NCBI GenBank assembly: GCA_001695595.3
Contig: MBPM02000060.1
Coordinates: forward strand, 186,001-250,000
Reading direction: 5' to 3'
DNA length: 64,000 bases
Source: Plasmopara viticola
Lineage: Eukaryota; Oomycota; Peronosporomycetes; Peronosporales; Peronosporaceae
Of the stretch, positions 33,701 to 44,610 are shown piece after piece. The notes under the pieces are model-generated. The model saw only the letters and a list, made by a program, of their open reading frames with translations. It made no database searches and was not told the DNA's origin. The position numbers and the translations under genes are program-made. The first letter of the stretch is position 1. Every line of letters begins with the position of its first letter.

Positions 33701-35028
33701 ACGAACCGACAAGTGGCTTGGATGCACGTTCGGCCAAGCTCATTATGAATGGAGTACGCAAGATCGCTGACTCTGGACGTACGATCGTCTGTACAATTCA
33801 CCAGCCGAGTACCGAAGTCTTTAACCTCTTTGACTCGCTCTTGCTATTACGCCGTGGGGGTCGCATGGTCTTTTTCGGACAACTTGGCGAGAACTCGAAG
33901 AACCTGATTGACTATTTTGAAGCCTTTCCGAACGTCGAGCCGATCAAACCTGGCTACAATCCCGCGACATGGATGCTCGAGTGCATTGGCGCGGGAGTCA
34001 GTGGCGCTAAAGACGATCCTGCCACGGATCCGTCGCAACCGACCGACTTTGCCGACCGCTTCTTGACGAGCGACCTCAAGGTGATGATGGAAGAGGATTT
34101 GAACCAGAAAGGGGTGCTCATGCCGTCCCCCGACCTCCCCGAGCTCAAATTTGACACGAAGCGGGCGTCGAACGACTTGACGCAATTTGATCTGCTCTGC
34201 CGTCGATTCTTCCGCATGTACTGGCGGACACCCACGTACAACCTCACGCGTCTCATGGTCAGTGTGTTGCTTGCGTGTGTCTTTGCAATCATTTACCAAG
34301 GCACCGACTACAGCACGTATAGTGGCGCCAACGCTGGCATTGGTCTCATTTTCGTCAGTGTCGTCTTCTTGGGCATCATCAGCTTCAACAGTGTCATGCC
34401 CGTCGCCGCCGATGAACGCACGGCTTTCTACCGCGAACGTGCGTCGCAGACGTACAACGCCTTGTGGTACTTTGTCGCGAGTACGCTTGTGGAGATTCCG
34501 TACATTTTCGTCTCGTGTTTGCTCTTCACCATCATTTTTTACCCCAGTGTGGGCTTTGATGGCGTCATTACATTCTTTTACTATTGGATCGTCGTTTCAA
34601 TGAACGCGTTGGTCTTTGTCTACCTCGGCCAGTTGCTCGTCTACGCGTTGCCAAGTGTGGCCGTTGCGTCCATTGTCGGTGCTCTCCTCTGCTCGATCTT
34701 CATGCTGTTTGCCGGTTACAATCCACCCACGGATAGCATTCCAACGGGGTACATGTGGGTCCACTGGATCTCCCCACCCACGTATAGTATCGCCATTCTC
34801 GTTGCCTTGATCTTTGCTGACTGCTCCGATGGCAAAGTGGGCTGCGATACGTTGCAAGACGCCCCACCGTCGGTTGGAGACATGACGGTCAAGGATTATG
34901 TCGAAAGCGTCTTTGACATGAACCACGATGATATTTGGCGAAACGTCGGCATACTGATTGCTCTCATTGTCGTCTTTCGAGTCTTGGCCTTGATCTCTCT
35001 TCGCTATATTAGCCACTTGAAGCGTTAG
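30727..35028 (+). CDS. full-size PDR/ABCG transporter
   Basis: The 1433-aa protein has the reverse layout of pleiotropic drug resistance pumps: nucleotide-binding domain, six membrane helices, then both again. NBD1 has Walker A GQPSSGKSS (from residue 178), signature VSGGERKR (312-319) and Walker B ending D336-E337. NBD2 has Walker A GSSGAGKTT (866-874) and Walker B FMDEPTSGLD (D992-E993). In NBD2 the signature is altered to SSTEQMKRVTIG, as is common for one of the two sites in this family. Membrane stretches are evident at about 495-780 and 1160-1430. The protein pumps lipophilic compounds out at the plasma membrane; in oomycetes such genes are numerous and often linked to plant-toxin or fungicide tolerance. 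Length is typical. ATG 30727 has an Inr-like site 40 bases upstream and gives the normal N-terminal extension. No intron. Confidence 0.97.
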   Translation: MGRHPDAPAATAQDASDNNPPCVSDVISEMKTPVATYRLPRFGSRRFSSASSVGEYDRLPRTKSMFPEPQQLTKDDLTSADALMAGGVFTMNATLSSVIENALGQPIPGLEVRFRNLELSAEVPMIKGGSLEVPTLFNEVQQGLGNLCCKSNKATVEKKILRGISGAFLPGRITLILGQPSSGKSSLMKILANRFPMDKNITLTGDVDYSGKDRNSLLKELPRYVAYTNQVDDHYPRLTVKETFEFAHRCCAGTGVEPWGLEALKNCTPEQHDLAVDVLNAHHKFAPDVTIKKLGLDNCKDTVVGNAMLRGVSGGERKRVTTGEMLFGLKRLLLLDEISTGLDSAATYDICKSMKSVARNFNATIVISLLQPSPEVFELFDDVLLMNKGTIMFHGKITDAVPYFENMGFHCPPRKDVADFLLDLGTDKQDIYAVGGSVPYQSEEFAARFQQSSIYQKTLKLLDVPVEDSTIFSDFTPFRQTFVEDLVTLLRRETTLTLRDTTYIMGRVFMVVVMGLLYGSTFWQMDDSNSQLVLGLLFSIVMFLSLSQASQVSTYMDARSIFYKQRGANFFRSSAYVLSASLSQIPMSILETVAFGAITYWFGGYVDDVGRFLIFLITLFLCQMWFTSFFFFLSAASPNLTIAQPMMMVAVLFFMLFGGFLITRGDMPDYLIWIYWLDPLAWCIRSLSINQYLDSKFDVCVYKGVDYCAEYNVTFGEYSLSVFDLQTGSAWIWYGWIYFIAGYFVLVFSAYFILEYKRYESPENVAVVAPQQDESDGTAYNQMPETPKEHESCYRIHNANDSAGGNPTISIPVLPTGRGVSMPITLAFHDLWYSVPLPGSTSDEQIDLLKGVSGFALPGTMTALMGSSGAGKTTLMDVIAGRKTGGKIQGTILLNGYPANDLAIRRCTGYCEQMDIHSDSATVREALIFSAMLRQDANISTARKMESVNECIELLELGPIADKIIRGSSTEQMKRVTIGVELAAQPSIIFMDEPTSGLDARSAKLIMNGVRKIADSGRTIVCTIHQPSTEVFNLFDSLLLLRRGGRMVFFGQLGENSKNLIDYFEAFPNVEPIKPGYNPATWMLECIGAGVSGAKDDPATDPSQPTDFADRFLTSDLKVMMEEDLNQKGVLMPSPDLPELKFDTKRASNDLTQFDLLCRRFFRMYWRTPTYNLTRLMVSVLLACVFAIIYQGTDYSTYSGANAGIGLIFVSVVFLGIISFNSVMPVAADERTAFYRERASQTYNALWYFVASTLVEIPYIFVSCLLFTIIFYPSVGFDGVITFFYYWIVVSMNALVFVYLGQLLVYALPSVAVASIVGALLCSIFMLFAGYNPPTDSIPTGYMWVHWISPPTYSIAILVALIFADCSDGKVGCDTLQDAPPSVGDMTVKDYVESVFDMNHDDIWRNVGILIALIVVFRVLALISLRYISHLKR

Positions 35029-35214
35029 AGGGCTGAATGGCTTTACTTTGAATATAATGCTAATTTTTACTGATTGTTTACTGAGTGTGTCATATGTAAG
35101 CATGGTTCTTATAAAAAATGTGATTTATATAATTTTTGTAGACACCCTTTATTTCTGAAAGGGGTTCAATCTCTGATTTGATAGTTAAAATTGTGGTCCT
35201 GCATTATCCATCAG

Positions 35215-35560
35215 TGTGACGGGATCACATAGCACCCAATACAAAGCAAGTTTTTTGAAGGATGCAAGAATTACCGGTGAACGAGTGTCCACTCCCGGCG
35301 AAGTATGCAATCAAACGACAATTAAGATACTAACCTGTTTCATGCAATTTTTATCTTACCTTTGATTTAGTATGCTCTAAATTTAACTGGCAGGATATAT
35401 AATCATTATTCCCTGCCAGTTAAATTTAGACTTAATTAATTCAATCTGCAAATCGTTAATTTACAAAACAGTGCCTTTCGTGCAACCAGAAGTCATTAAT
35501 TTCTAAAGCACTTTTCAGTGAAAAGCCAACTTTGATTATATAGGCTCGACTCTGTGTAAC
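35215..35560 (+). repeat. LTR-like fragment
   Basis: TGTGACGGGATCACATAGCA here resembles TGTGACGGGACCACACGGCA at 47389. Both start with TG and lie outside genes, as would fragments or solo copies of one LTR family. The right end is not defined. A perfect hairpin lies inside. Confidence 0.4.
35376..35430. repeat. Perfect 19-bp inverted repeat
   Basis: Left arm 35376-35394 (TCTAAATTTAACTGGCAGG) pairs fully with 35412-35430, with a 17-base AT-rich loop. It lies about 350 bases after the ABC transporter stop, too far to be an obvious terminator. Confidence 0.9.
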
Positions 35561-35879
35561 AGGCCTCTACACCTCTTCCCACCAAGGCTTGGATTACTTT
35601 TGACAGGAGAGAAATAAGCGCTTTCCATCACTTCGATTTTGTTCGAAACGTTGGTTTGGTCAAAACAATGACCGAACAGACAGTATAGAAAGCTGCCCGA
35701 CTGCTGGATAAATTTAAGATGATCAAGTCGACACCTAATTAATTACTTCGGCTTGGCTGGTTCCGCTGCTCCCTAACCGGCCTTTATTCCTGGTAGCTAC
35801 TTTAGCGCCTGTGCCGTGGGTAGCTAGCTTTATATCCATACGGCCTCGAAAGCAAAGAATGCTCGCAATTTGATTGCAA

Positions 35880-36060
35880 TTCCAACGTGGCGAAAAACGC
35901 GCACTAAACAATCTATGGTTCGCAGACACCTCCGGCTTTGGGTGATAATTATAACAATAATCTTACCTGGCTCTTCGCCAACAGTCTCATAAAAAGGTAC
36001 ACCCCTTGGAGCTGCGACTTAGCGTCCGACCTAATGGTCAAGCAAAAGACCTCCACCGAG
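35880..36060 (+). repeat. Fragment of a dispersed diverged repeat
   Basis: GCAGACACCTCCGGCTTTGG here aligns with GCAGAAACCTCCGCCTTTGG near 41435. The match then weakens. Likely a decayed transposon family. Confidence 0.35.
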
Positions 36061-39000
36061 AATGACTGAGAAGTTCATTATTTCTTTAAAACAAAAGTTT
36101 CACCTATCGATTAACAGCATGTTTATCCTGTGGGACCTACATTATTAGTTCGTCCTATATGTACGCGGTTTGCGTTTTTCACTATGACCTAAGTACCTGC
36201 GCTTCCTGCTCGCTATATTTTGTTTCTCGCACTTGGCGGTACATACGCTAAATTCTCGTTGAGCTAGATTGCCCGCAAGAAGAACTTTATTTCTAGCATA
36301 TCTGTCAGTCAATGATGCTTGTAGAACTAGCTGCCCCGCTCAAAGAAGATGTACAGACATTTTTACGTCTGCCTCCATGTAAATTTGATGCCTATATTTA
36401 ATTCTCGGGTTTACACTTGCTCAGAATTTGGCTAAAGTAGCTGTGAGCACAACAGAGAGGGGGATATAAATTCACAAGGCCATGTTGCACTAAACCGGAC
36501 GACTGGGATCCATAATTTTACCAACTTATCGATCCAGGCTGTTGCTGCTTATATCACGTCATTTTCAGTATTATCAAATTTGTGCATCTAAAGGACAGAA
36601 GGGGCTTTGAGCTTTCGAGATTTTCAACTTTTCAGCCAGGTTTATATATACTTTAAATATGTCAGGAACCGTCCCATTAGATGGTCGAAGTGAAACTATA
36701 TTACTTCCGCTGCTCTCACTCAGGCCATCAAAAACACTGTTTGGGCTGACCACAATTGTCTGTCGGCGTGTAAAAACTTGTGTCGCGCAAAACTTCAATA
36801 AGCCTATAAAAATGTCATTAAACTCTTGAACACTTGCGTGCTTAGCCAGCACTTTACCACTGCTAGCTCCTTCTTATTAAGATCGGCATTTAATTAGCAA
36901 TTCTTAGTCTTGACTCATGCTGGCGGATTTATGAACACTACCACATTGGGCTCTATAGAGCGAGGCGTTGCTAACTCAAGGCATTCCAGAGGAGTAGCCA
37001 GCCAGTGACTGTACGTCGTTCGAAAAGCAAACTTATTTTCCATCGTTACGCCTGCACTCTAAAAATTTGAGAGCAAGGTGAGCGTATCCTTAGGTCGTCC
37101 AAAAATGCAATCACTTTGACTTATATGGAAATTGACGCCCTGATAGTCAAAGTCGTCAGCTTTGTTGGCTTTAAGATTGCCGGAAAGAATGCTGCTCTCA
37201 ACTTTTAATTTCTATTTTCCAGGACATGGAAATTTCGGTATTTGGCCTTCGGTCATGTTTTCTAGGTAAGAGAATACGAATGCCACGTGCACCTGATCAT
37301 CTGTGCCCAGGGCCATTCAAAGAAGTACTACTTTCAGAAGAGGAGGTCCTGGCTCTTTTTACATTCGAAGATCAAAAGCTTTTGCTGCATCAGTTCAACC
37401 CTCATATACTAGTCTGTGCTGTCTAATTTTTCAAGATTGAACTTCGCGCGTTGGGATCGAGCACCTTTACTGCATTAGGCTAACAGAAGACGTTTAAGAA
37501 GTGTAAAGTACCTCATCGTCGGATGACGAAAGGTAAAATATTCAAGAGCCTTGTCGAGGGTACAGATCGTCAATCTTCCCGGGTGAGCAAAGAAATGGCT
37601 ATTGAGTACCATTACACAGCATCTTGCGTAATGGAGTGTACAAGAATGTAAAGTACACGAAATGCCATAGTATGCAAATCGGAATATATAATATGATGAC
37701 CGCTGTGGATAAGAGTCCACTAATGCTCTTGACTCCTTTTGACAAAAAGTAGGGATTTAGCCACAAAATGTCGGCTTTATGTAACGGCGTAATATATGCA
37801 AGGTTTGAGAGAGGGATAAGTGACATCTATTACTTGGGATGTCACTTATTCCTCTCCCATACGTGTCCGTTTGGTCATCGTAATGACCAAACAAATCTGA
37901 TGGGAATGATCGAGCTGACTCTTCAGAAGTTTTCCTTGGCTCTCAAGGATGGCTTTGCACCAAAATCGGCTTCTGTGTCGAATGTCGCGCCTTTAACGAA
38001 GGTGGTGCCTGCAAGAAAGGATGAACAAACGCCAAAGGGTGCGCCTACACATGGAATTTAGCTAACCAAAAGATTGAGGCTTGCGCTATTGGCTGTGAGC
38101 CCACCAAACAGTCCCTTTGTCTATACACTTCAGAAAGCGCGTCAATCAACCTTGATGAACATTATGCGCCCTCTAATCTTCCTCGCCTAGGGGTCCGTAG
38201 ATAACTTTTCTTTAGGCGATTGAGATGATACATGACATTAAAAGCTGTCAGTATACCAAGCGTTTGCTTTAGGAGTTGATGTTCACACATTAAGAGCTTT
38301 CAAGTGCACTTGCGACATTTAAGCATTGTGACGCAACTATCCATGGCGTATGAACAGACAAATTTTGATGAGGTTCTTGTCCATAATCGTGCAGAGTACA
38401 GGGAAACAGACGTAAGAAACATCGTACATTTGCGAGCAGAGCTTGAGCACATGCGCACATTTTAGATGTGTGGTAACGCACAGATAAATGCATCGTTCGC
38501 TTAAATGTATTTCTCATTAAGTCGCTAGTGACAAGGCAATTGTAAGCCATCCAATTTGTGCAAGCCAGAAAAAAAATAAAGAAGCAGATTATTCCGGCCA
38601 TATGCATAGTGTGAGTCACGCGCTAACTTTGTTCATTGCTCAAAACTTTGTAAAACAATCGCCAAAAGATGCTAAGCCACTATCGAATCTCCTTTAAATT
38701 GACAAAGAATGGATCTGCAAAATGAATTATTGACAAATATCTTATCAGTCATTAAAGTCGTATCACGAGAAGAGATCTTGATTTGCCGGATCGACCACTC
38801 AATGTCTGTGATTTGTCAGAAAATTTCATAGATAGCGTACCGCTACAAGTAGACGCCGAGGATTAAAGGTCGAGTGATCGCGGTCCGATTTCGGCAGGTC
38901 AAAGACTTTTGGAAGAACGAGAGTATGCTCTTGTCAGGTTCAGAAGTCACTAACTTGGCTCTAAGCAATTCGTGATCAGATTATTCGAACCTACGCATCA

Positions 39001-39400
39001 CATAGCAGTAATTTAAACTCTGGCTGAATAGTCAAGTGGTGCACATTTTTTGCGAAGCGTGACTTCGCAGTAAAGAATGGGGCAGGAAAGCAGAAAAATC
39101 TGTTAGAGGTTTTTTTGCCGCGGACTATGAACCATCGGGAGTCACAAGTGTTCCCACATCTGGAATAGATAAAATTCGTATCACAGATGACATGTGTGCA
39201 TCTATGCGAAAGACTTTAAAAATCGATAGACATAAGGCTCAGACAAGAAACTATCGGCTCCGTACTAAGCATGGAGTTGGATCAGCTGTTGATATAAACC
39301 AAGCTGCTATAAAACAGAACTGATCAAGATGACCCATGGCTTCTCATGAGGAAAATAACGAATACCGTATCTTCTATAGAGCTACAGATAAGTCGCTTAA
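36061..39400. other. Gene-poor stretch
   Basis: Short frames only; none has a known domain. One strong hairpin at 37809-37856. Confidence 0.5.
37809..37856. repeat. 19-bp inverted repeat
   Basis: Left arm GAGAGGGATAAGTGACATC (37809-37827) pairs with 37838-37856 with one G-U-type mismatch and a 10-base loop. Confidence 0.88.
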
Positions 39401-39499
39401 CGAAATTTCCATCCAGAAAAAGACGTGTGGTTTGATAAACATCCACTATCCAAGGCCTGATTGAATAGTAGCACATACGTGCGCATATAAGTTGCGTCA

Positions 39500-39890
39500 G
39501 CAATTATAATTTCTTGCTGAATGCGACCACAATATTTGATTGTTGCATGTGTGAGAAACCCACTAGTATGTTTTTGTGGACGACCTGTTGAAGGGGTCTG
39601 CAGACCAAGCCTCGAGCTGAGATTCCACTTTACGGCTTCTTTCAAAGATTTATTTTGTAATTAGATCAAACTGAACATGGCTAAAGCAGACTATTCGTAG
39701 ATTAATGGTCAGACAAACTGCTGTATCATGTCGTCGTAGACAGTACACAGCGTGTGAAAAATACGTCAAGGCTTTGGATAATTTCTTTTGCTTAAGCGAG
39801 TATGAGAAAACTTGAACATGGGCCCACAACACGACATATGATCGCACGAGGAATAAAACGCCATTCTATTTGCTACATGGGCAAGAACTC
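39500..39890 (+). mobile_element. Decayed Ty3/gypsy integrase
   Basis: Frame-shifted reading gives a zinc-site-like CCMCEKPTSMF (near 39543), then KPRAEIPLYGFF. Later comes WAHNTTYDRTRNKTPFYLLH (near 39820), which matches the conserved AYNTS...TPFYLLYGR end of gypsy integrases. Stops and frame breaks make it non-coding. Extent is approximate. Confidence 0.5.
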
Positions 39891-41384
39891 AATCGATCTT
39901 ATAGGTAACAGTATCGCTTGGAGCTATCAGATGATGAAAATGTGACCCATGCAGGTACCGATATTGTATCCGACGGTAGTCCAAGTACGCATATCAGATT
40001 AAACAATAAAGATTTCTAAGTCTTGTGACACCAAGGCGGGTGATCTCATATGTAGCGCACAAAAAAGGCCATGTAGCATAATCATTGCTGGTAAAAGAGA
40101 AAATACACCCGCATGCGGTGCGACTTAAGATCGAGGCGATGGTACTTAGCTTTTCCCGAAACTACATATTTTAAAGGGATAAAGTAGGGAAAGCTTACCC
40201 AAGCTATCCAAAAGAAGTATGTTACTTAAGATTTTAATCTATGAAATTTGGTGAAGTTGACCACCGATAACTAGAAGCAAAACCTAAATGGATCCGTTCG
40301 AAGTAAGTTGGGTCGTCGTAATGTAATCTGAACGCCTTTTGAATTATAGTCGCACGACGCGAGTGTTTTGTTGAAAGGATCATGATGGGCCAGCATGGGT
40401 CAGCGTAACATTTTTTAAAGTGTGGAGCCCTGCTACGAAGATTTGAGCAAAACAGAAATTTGAAGAATGTGAATTTAAAATAATGCAACATTATAAAGAA
40501 TGAAACATTATATCATGTGTGGTGGGGTGACCGCCAGAGAGAAGTAACAATAAAAGGGACACATAAGCAGACTGGCTACTAGAAGAATGAGGTGCTGTAT
40601 ATACTTTGACTTTTATTGCGGAGCAAATTCCGCTTATATCGTGAGATTAAAGAGTGAATCTGGAAGTCTTCTGATCACGAAAGAAAGAAGAGAACAAACT
40701 TCAATGATGTATGAGCTGCGGCAAATCAATGCTAGTTTTTTTAGGCAAAAGAAAAATTATTTCCATCAAAATAAAAGTATGATACAGGATCGCTGGCTTA
40801 CTAGCCTGGCGTTTATTCCCGTAAAATGGATTAGCATGGGGAAGCTAGAATATTCAATTAATCAGATTGCATCAAAACGGGTGCTAAAGTGATATATAAT
40901 TTGTATGAAATGATTTTCGTCTACACACATCATTTGTCAAACCGCGGGTTTGACTTATGATGTCAAATTCCTAGCATCTGCGTTCAACAAAGTCATTGCA
41001 TCAGTCAAGCTTGCTACGCATGCATATTATATTTTGTCGTAAAATATTTCAATTTTATTATCTCGTTGACGTGAGCGAGTATAAGCAAGGATGTACGACC
41101 TCTTTCACGAGCCAATTTACCCAGCTGGAAGTCGAGTGCAAACTGAAAACTGATTAATTTAATACATTTATAACATTCATACAAGCAACTGATAATACTT
41201 CGCAAATGAAGCTTGAGCTTTACTATTTCGGCGTGTTTTGGAGACTATTTCGGTATTTTTGAAAGCTTCGAATACGCGGACTGGCATAAAATTTGCTAGC
41301 CTATACAAGCGGCCAATAATTAACCCGAATGGCTTTATATAGCGCTCCGCTACATGCAAAAGATCCTCAAGAGACATTCCCACC

Positions 41385-42000
41385 CACCATGACGGAAAAC
41401 GTGCGGCTTTTATATACCTTTGCTCGTTGGTCTGCAGAAACCTCCGCCTTTGGGCAATGAGGATTGCCGCGGAAGCTTTGGCAAATATTACTTCTTCTTG
41501 AGGCTGTGTAGACTAATCTAACAACATTGTTGTCAAACCGTCTTCATCGCCCCCCGTAAGGCTTATAAGACACTAGACTTGTCGTCAGACTTGGCGGTTA
41601 TACAAAAAGACGTAGTTATCAAGATACAAAAGGAAAGTCCATGACGTTTCCTAGTGGCCAAGTCTTTATCTAAAAAATTATGATTGATGAGGTCAATAAC
41701 ATTAGACACTAAGAAAAGAGATTAGAGCCAAAGACTGCATATACATTTTGCGAATTTGCAGTCTGTGAGGTCAAAGCACTTGAATAATTGCGATGATTAC
41801 GGGCAATGCCAGCCACCATGATGCCTCCTATACTTGCCATAAACCAGCAAATTTGAGCGCATAAGACCTTTGATAAGTACCTTAGAGCTCATACAAGGCT
41901 CACAGTCCTAAGAAACACAAAAATCGATGTGTGCTTTGATATTGTATTAAACAGCTTTATCCGACCAATAAATTCGAAAGTCCGATAATTAATACATCGC
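41385..42000 (+). repeat. Dispersed diverged repeat, copy A
   Basis: Shares CCCACCATGACGGAAAACG, then TTGTCGTCAGACTT and a CTTGCCATA block in the same order as 53645-54620. Divergence is high. Likely an old transposon family; class unknown. Confidence 0.45.
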
Positions 42001-44479
42001 TTTTGATCGTTATATCAAACTGAATCTTTCAAGGGTTAGGTTATCGATTTTGGACAAAAACTATGAAACAATTGTTTCCCGAAAACTCTTTTTGTAAATT
42101 TCAATGGTTGCGATCTTTTCTCTTGCTTTATCGAGTGCGCCGATCCGACTTTTTGTAAGTCAGATATTTGTTTTGCATAAGATCTTGTTTGAATGTAACT
42201 TCTTAGGGGTACATGTTCATATCCGACACCATTGTGTATAAAACGCCATGTTTGTTAGATGCCGTACTTGCAGCTGAACAAATGCCAAACACACCATCAG
42301 AGTTAAGTAGCACACAAGAATTGCTATGACCATGTTGCTGGTAAGCTTCGGCAAGAGAAAGACAAGACAAAAGCATATAGCTTTTTAGAACTGATTGGAT
42401 TTATAACGATACTGACGTGTAGATCGTAAGTCTGTCCCTCTAGTAGCTCTCACAGGTCTTCACGTACTTGTGGACCCACTTGATTTTGTAAAGCAACAAT
42501 TATGGTGATTTGCATTTTTCCTGCGGTCAAAATTGCAATATTGGTATCATATTTGTACGTCAGACCGATTCGTTCTTCAATAGAGCTTTCGACTCTGCTG
42601 ATGAGGTTTCACATGATTTGACCGTCGCAAAAGCGCCTCAACAAGCACAAAGATTTTACTTGGCATGTATACAACACGAACTTGATCTCATGCAAAGGAT
42701 GACAACCATCTTACCTCAAAAGACGTATCTACCGCCATCTTTCGGTTTTCAGGGTCTTAAAACCTTTTCTCCGATATCTTTTCTCAATAAGAGCAGCTAA
42801 TAAAGGTTGTAAATCATGTTTTGCTTTGATGGCTTACATCGTTGATCATACAGTCGGATTTTGATCACTTCGTACTTTATGGCAAAATTAGTCGTACTTT
42901 ATGGCAAAAAAAGTATGACGGGTGTAGTTCTAAGCAACCTTGACACGAACAATATGACTCTTGTCCGATTTCACTGGCTTGTTGTTAAGCGCAACCAATG
43001 GCAAGGATAGAACACCACGAATCTTTCTTAACGACTTTGTAAAGCCAGTATTAGTGCCTGCTGAGGTAATGATGGCTGATGAGCACTTCTCAATGTCCTT
43101 TGTCAATAGCTTGTCAAAGACATTGCAAACCTTACATAGTCAACGCTATTCTTGTGCACATAGCTTGCAAGGACCAACCACTTCCGCAAACATTTCTGAA
43201 GAGGTGGTTCAGGTAAGGCTGAGATGTCTTGGAATGTGCTCAAACCTACGGCTTAATACAAAGTACACAATGACGCCTCTATCGATGCCAACGCAACGTT
43301 AATTGATTTTGTGCGCGTTTCCTAAGTGAACTGCTCTACTACAGAGCGACTGTGGAAAATGTATCGCTAGTTATTTGTGAGCGGGAGCTCGTGTAGTTTA
43401 AAAAATGTATGGCCAGACATTCAAAGATTGCTAAGAGTCTAATAGTCATTGTGGCATCATTGACACGATCATAGTATGCTGCTAGGCGTATAAAAGGTAA
43501 TCTCACTCCAACCTTTGGATTTGATATCACTATGCACCAAATTTGTTGCTTTGTAATGCGTACACTACGACATAATTATAAGCAAAAGTGTTTTCTTTGA
43601 AATAGGTTACCGTTGTGTTTTTCAGCTTATGTAGGCTTTATTTGTCGCCAATTTTCCTTCAAGTATTGATTCTCACCCCTTTTCTTTCTAAGTAGAGAAA
43701 TCGTATTCGCTTAAAGCAGAGTAAACATACTCGCTCTTATCAATACATCAGGGGTACGCCTCAGAAGGTATTAGAGATGCCGCTAGACTTACCAGCCATG
43801 GATAAATTCTCACAAGAAATAAGATGAAGTCCGTAGGCTTAAGGGGCCAAGCCGTGTTCTAAGAAGCTCTATTAAATGTTAACACTTATTATAGATATAG
43901 GAAGATGAACCAATAGTCAAAATGGCAACCCCTCGGATTTCCACGTTGGCCGAAGTTTCTCATGCAATAAGCGAATGACATTGCGCCGTCAGGTACTGAC
44001 ACAAGTCACCATAGTGTGTTGGAGCGCTGAGACGCTGTACGGCCACAGATAAGGGATTCACGCACTCTTGGGACAGCCTAATTGACGAGAAAAAGGTGGC
44101 CCCATCGAAAGCATATCGCATATATGATATCTTCATCCATCCTACGGACCTTGTCCAGAGTTCAGTCATCGCGTGGTGTACAGGAAAAGCAAATTTCTCA
44201 AAAGTGTAATGATCAAGTGCAACATAATGTCAGCCGCTAGAGAGGGGTTTGCCTATGATTGTAGTATTGATTGCAGTATCAATATTTCCAAGCATATATG
44301 AGCCGTGAAGACATGACGTCAAGATCTATTAGATCGATTTTGACAATAAACAAGTACCATTGCGAATACTCCGATTTTTTTACTACAAGACGTCGAGTAT
44401 GTTTTTTTAGTCCTGAGGTGCTCTCAGCATTCTTTGAAGAGCTATTTATTTCCTCTGTCTACCTACAAGGTGAACAATA

Positions 44480-44610
44480 GTACCCGTAGCCACCACCATA
44501 CTGGCCATGAAGCTGAGGGAACGAGTATGTGCACTTTGAGCGAGCGGCTCGGCTGAAAGATCACCACAAAGGAAGAACATTTTCGACGCGTTAGGTGGAC
44601 CTCGTGCTAA
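44480..44610 (-). repeat. Dispersed diverged repeat, inverted copy with Gly/Tyr coding block
   Basis: The minus strand reads CGCTCAAAGTGCACATACTC and then GGTGGTGGCTACGGGTACTA. The plus strand at about 54365-54430 has the same order with about three quarters identity. Both could code a S-K-C-T-Y-S ... G-Y-G-Y peptide. Confidence 0.55.

Noticed and set aside
30687..34299. Frames up to 186 codons antisense to the ABC transporter
   Set aside because: Shadows of a strongly biased coding sequence.
42510..43302. Two frames of about 100 codons near 42.5-43.3 kb
   Set aside because: No recognised domain and low-bias codon use like the surrounding non-coding DNA.
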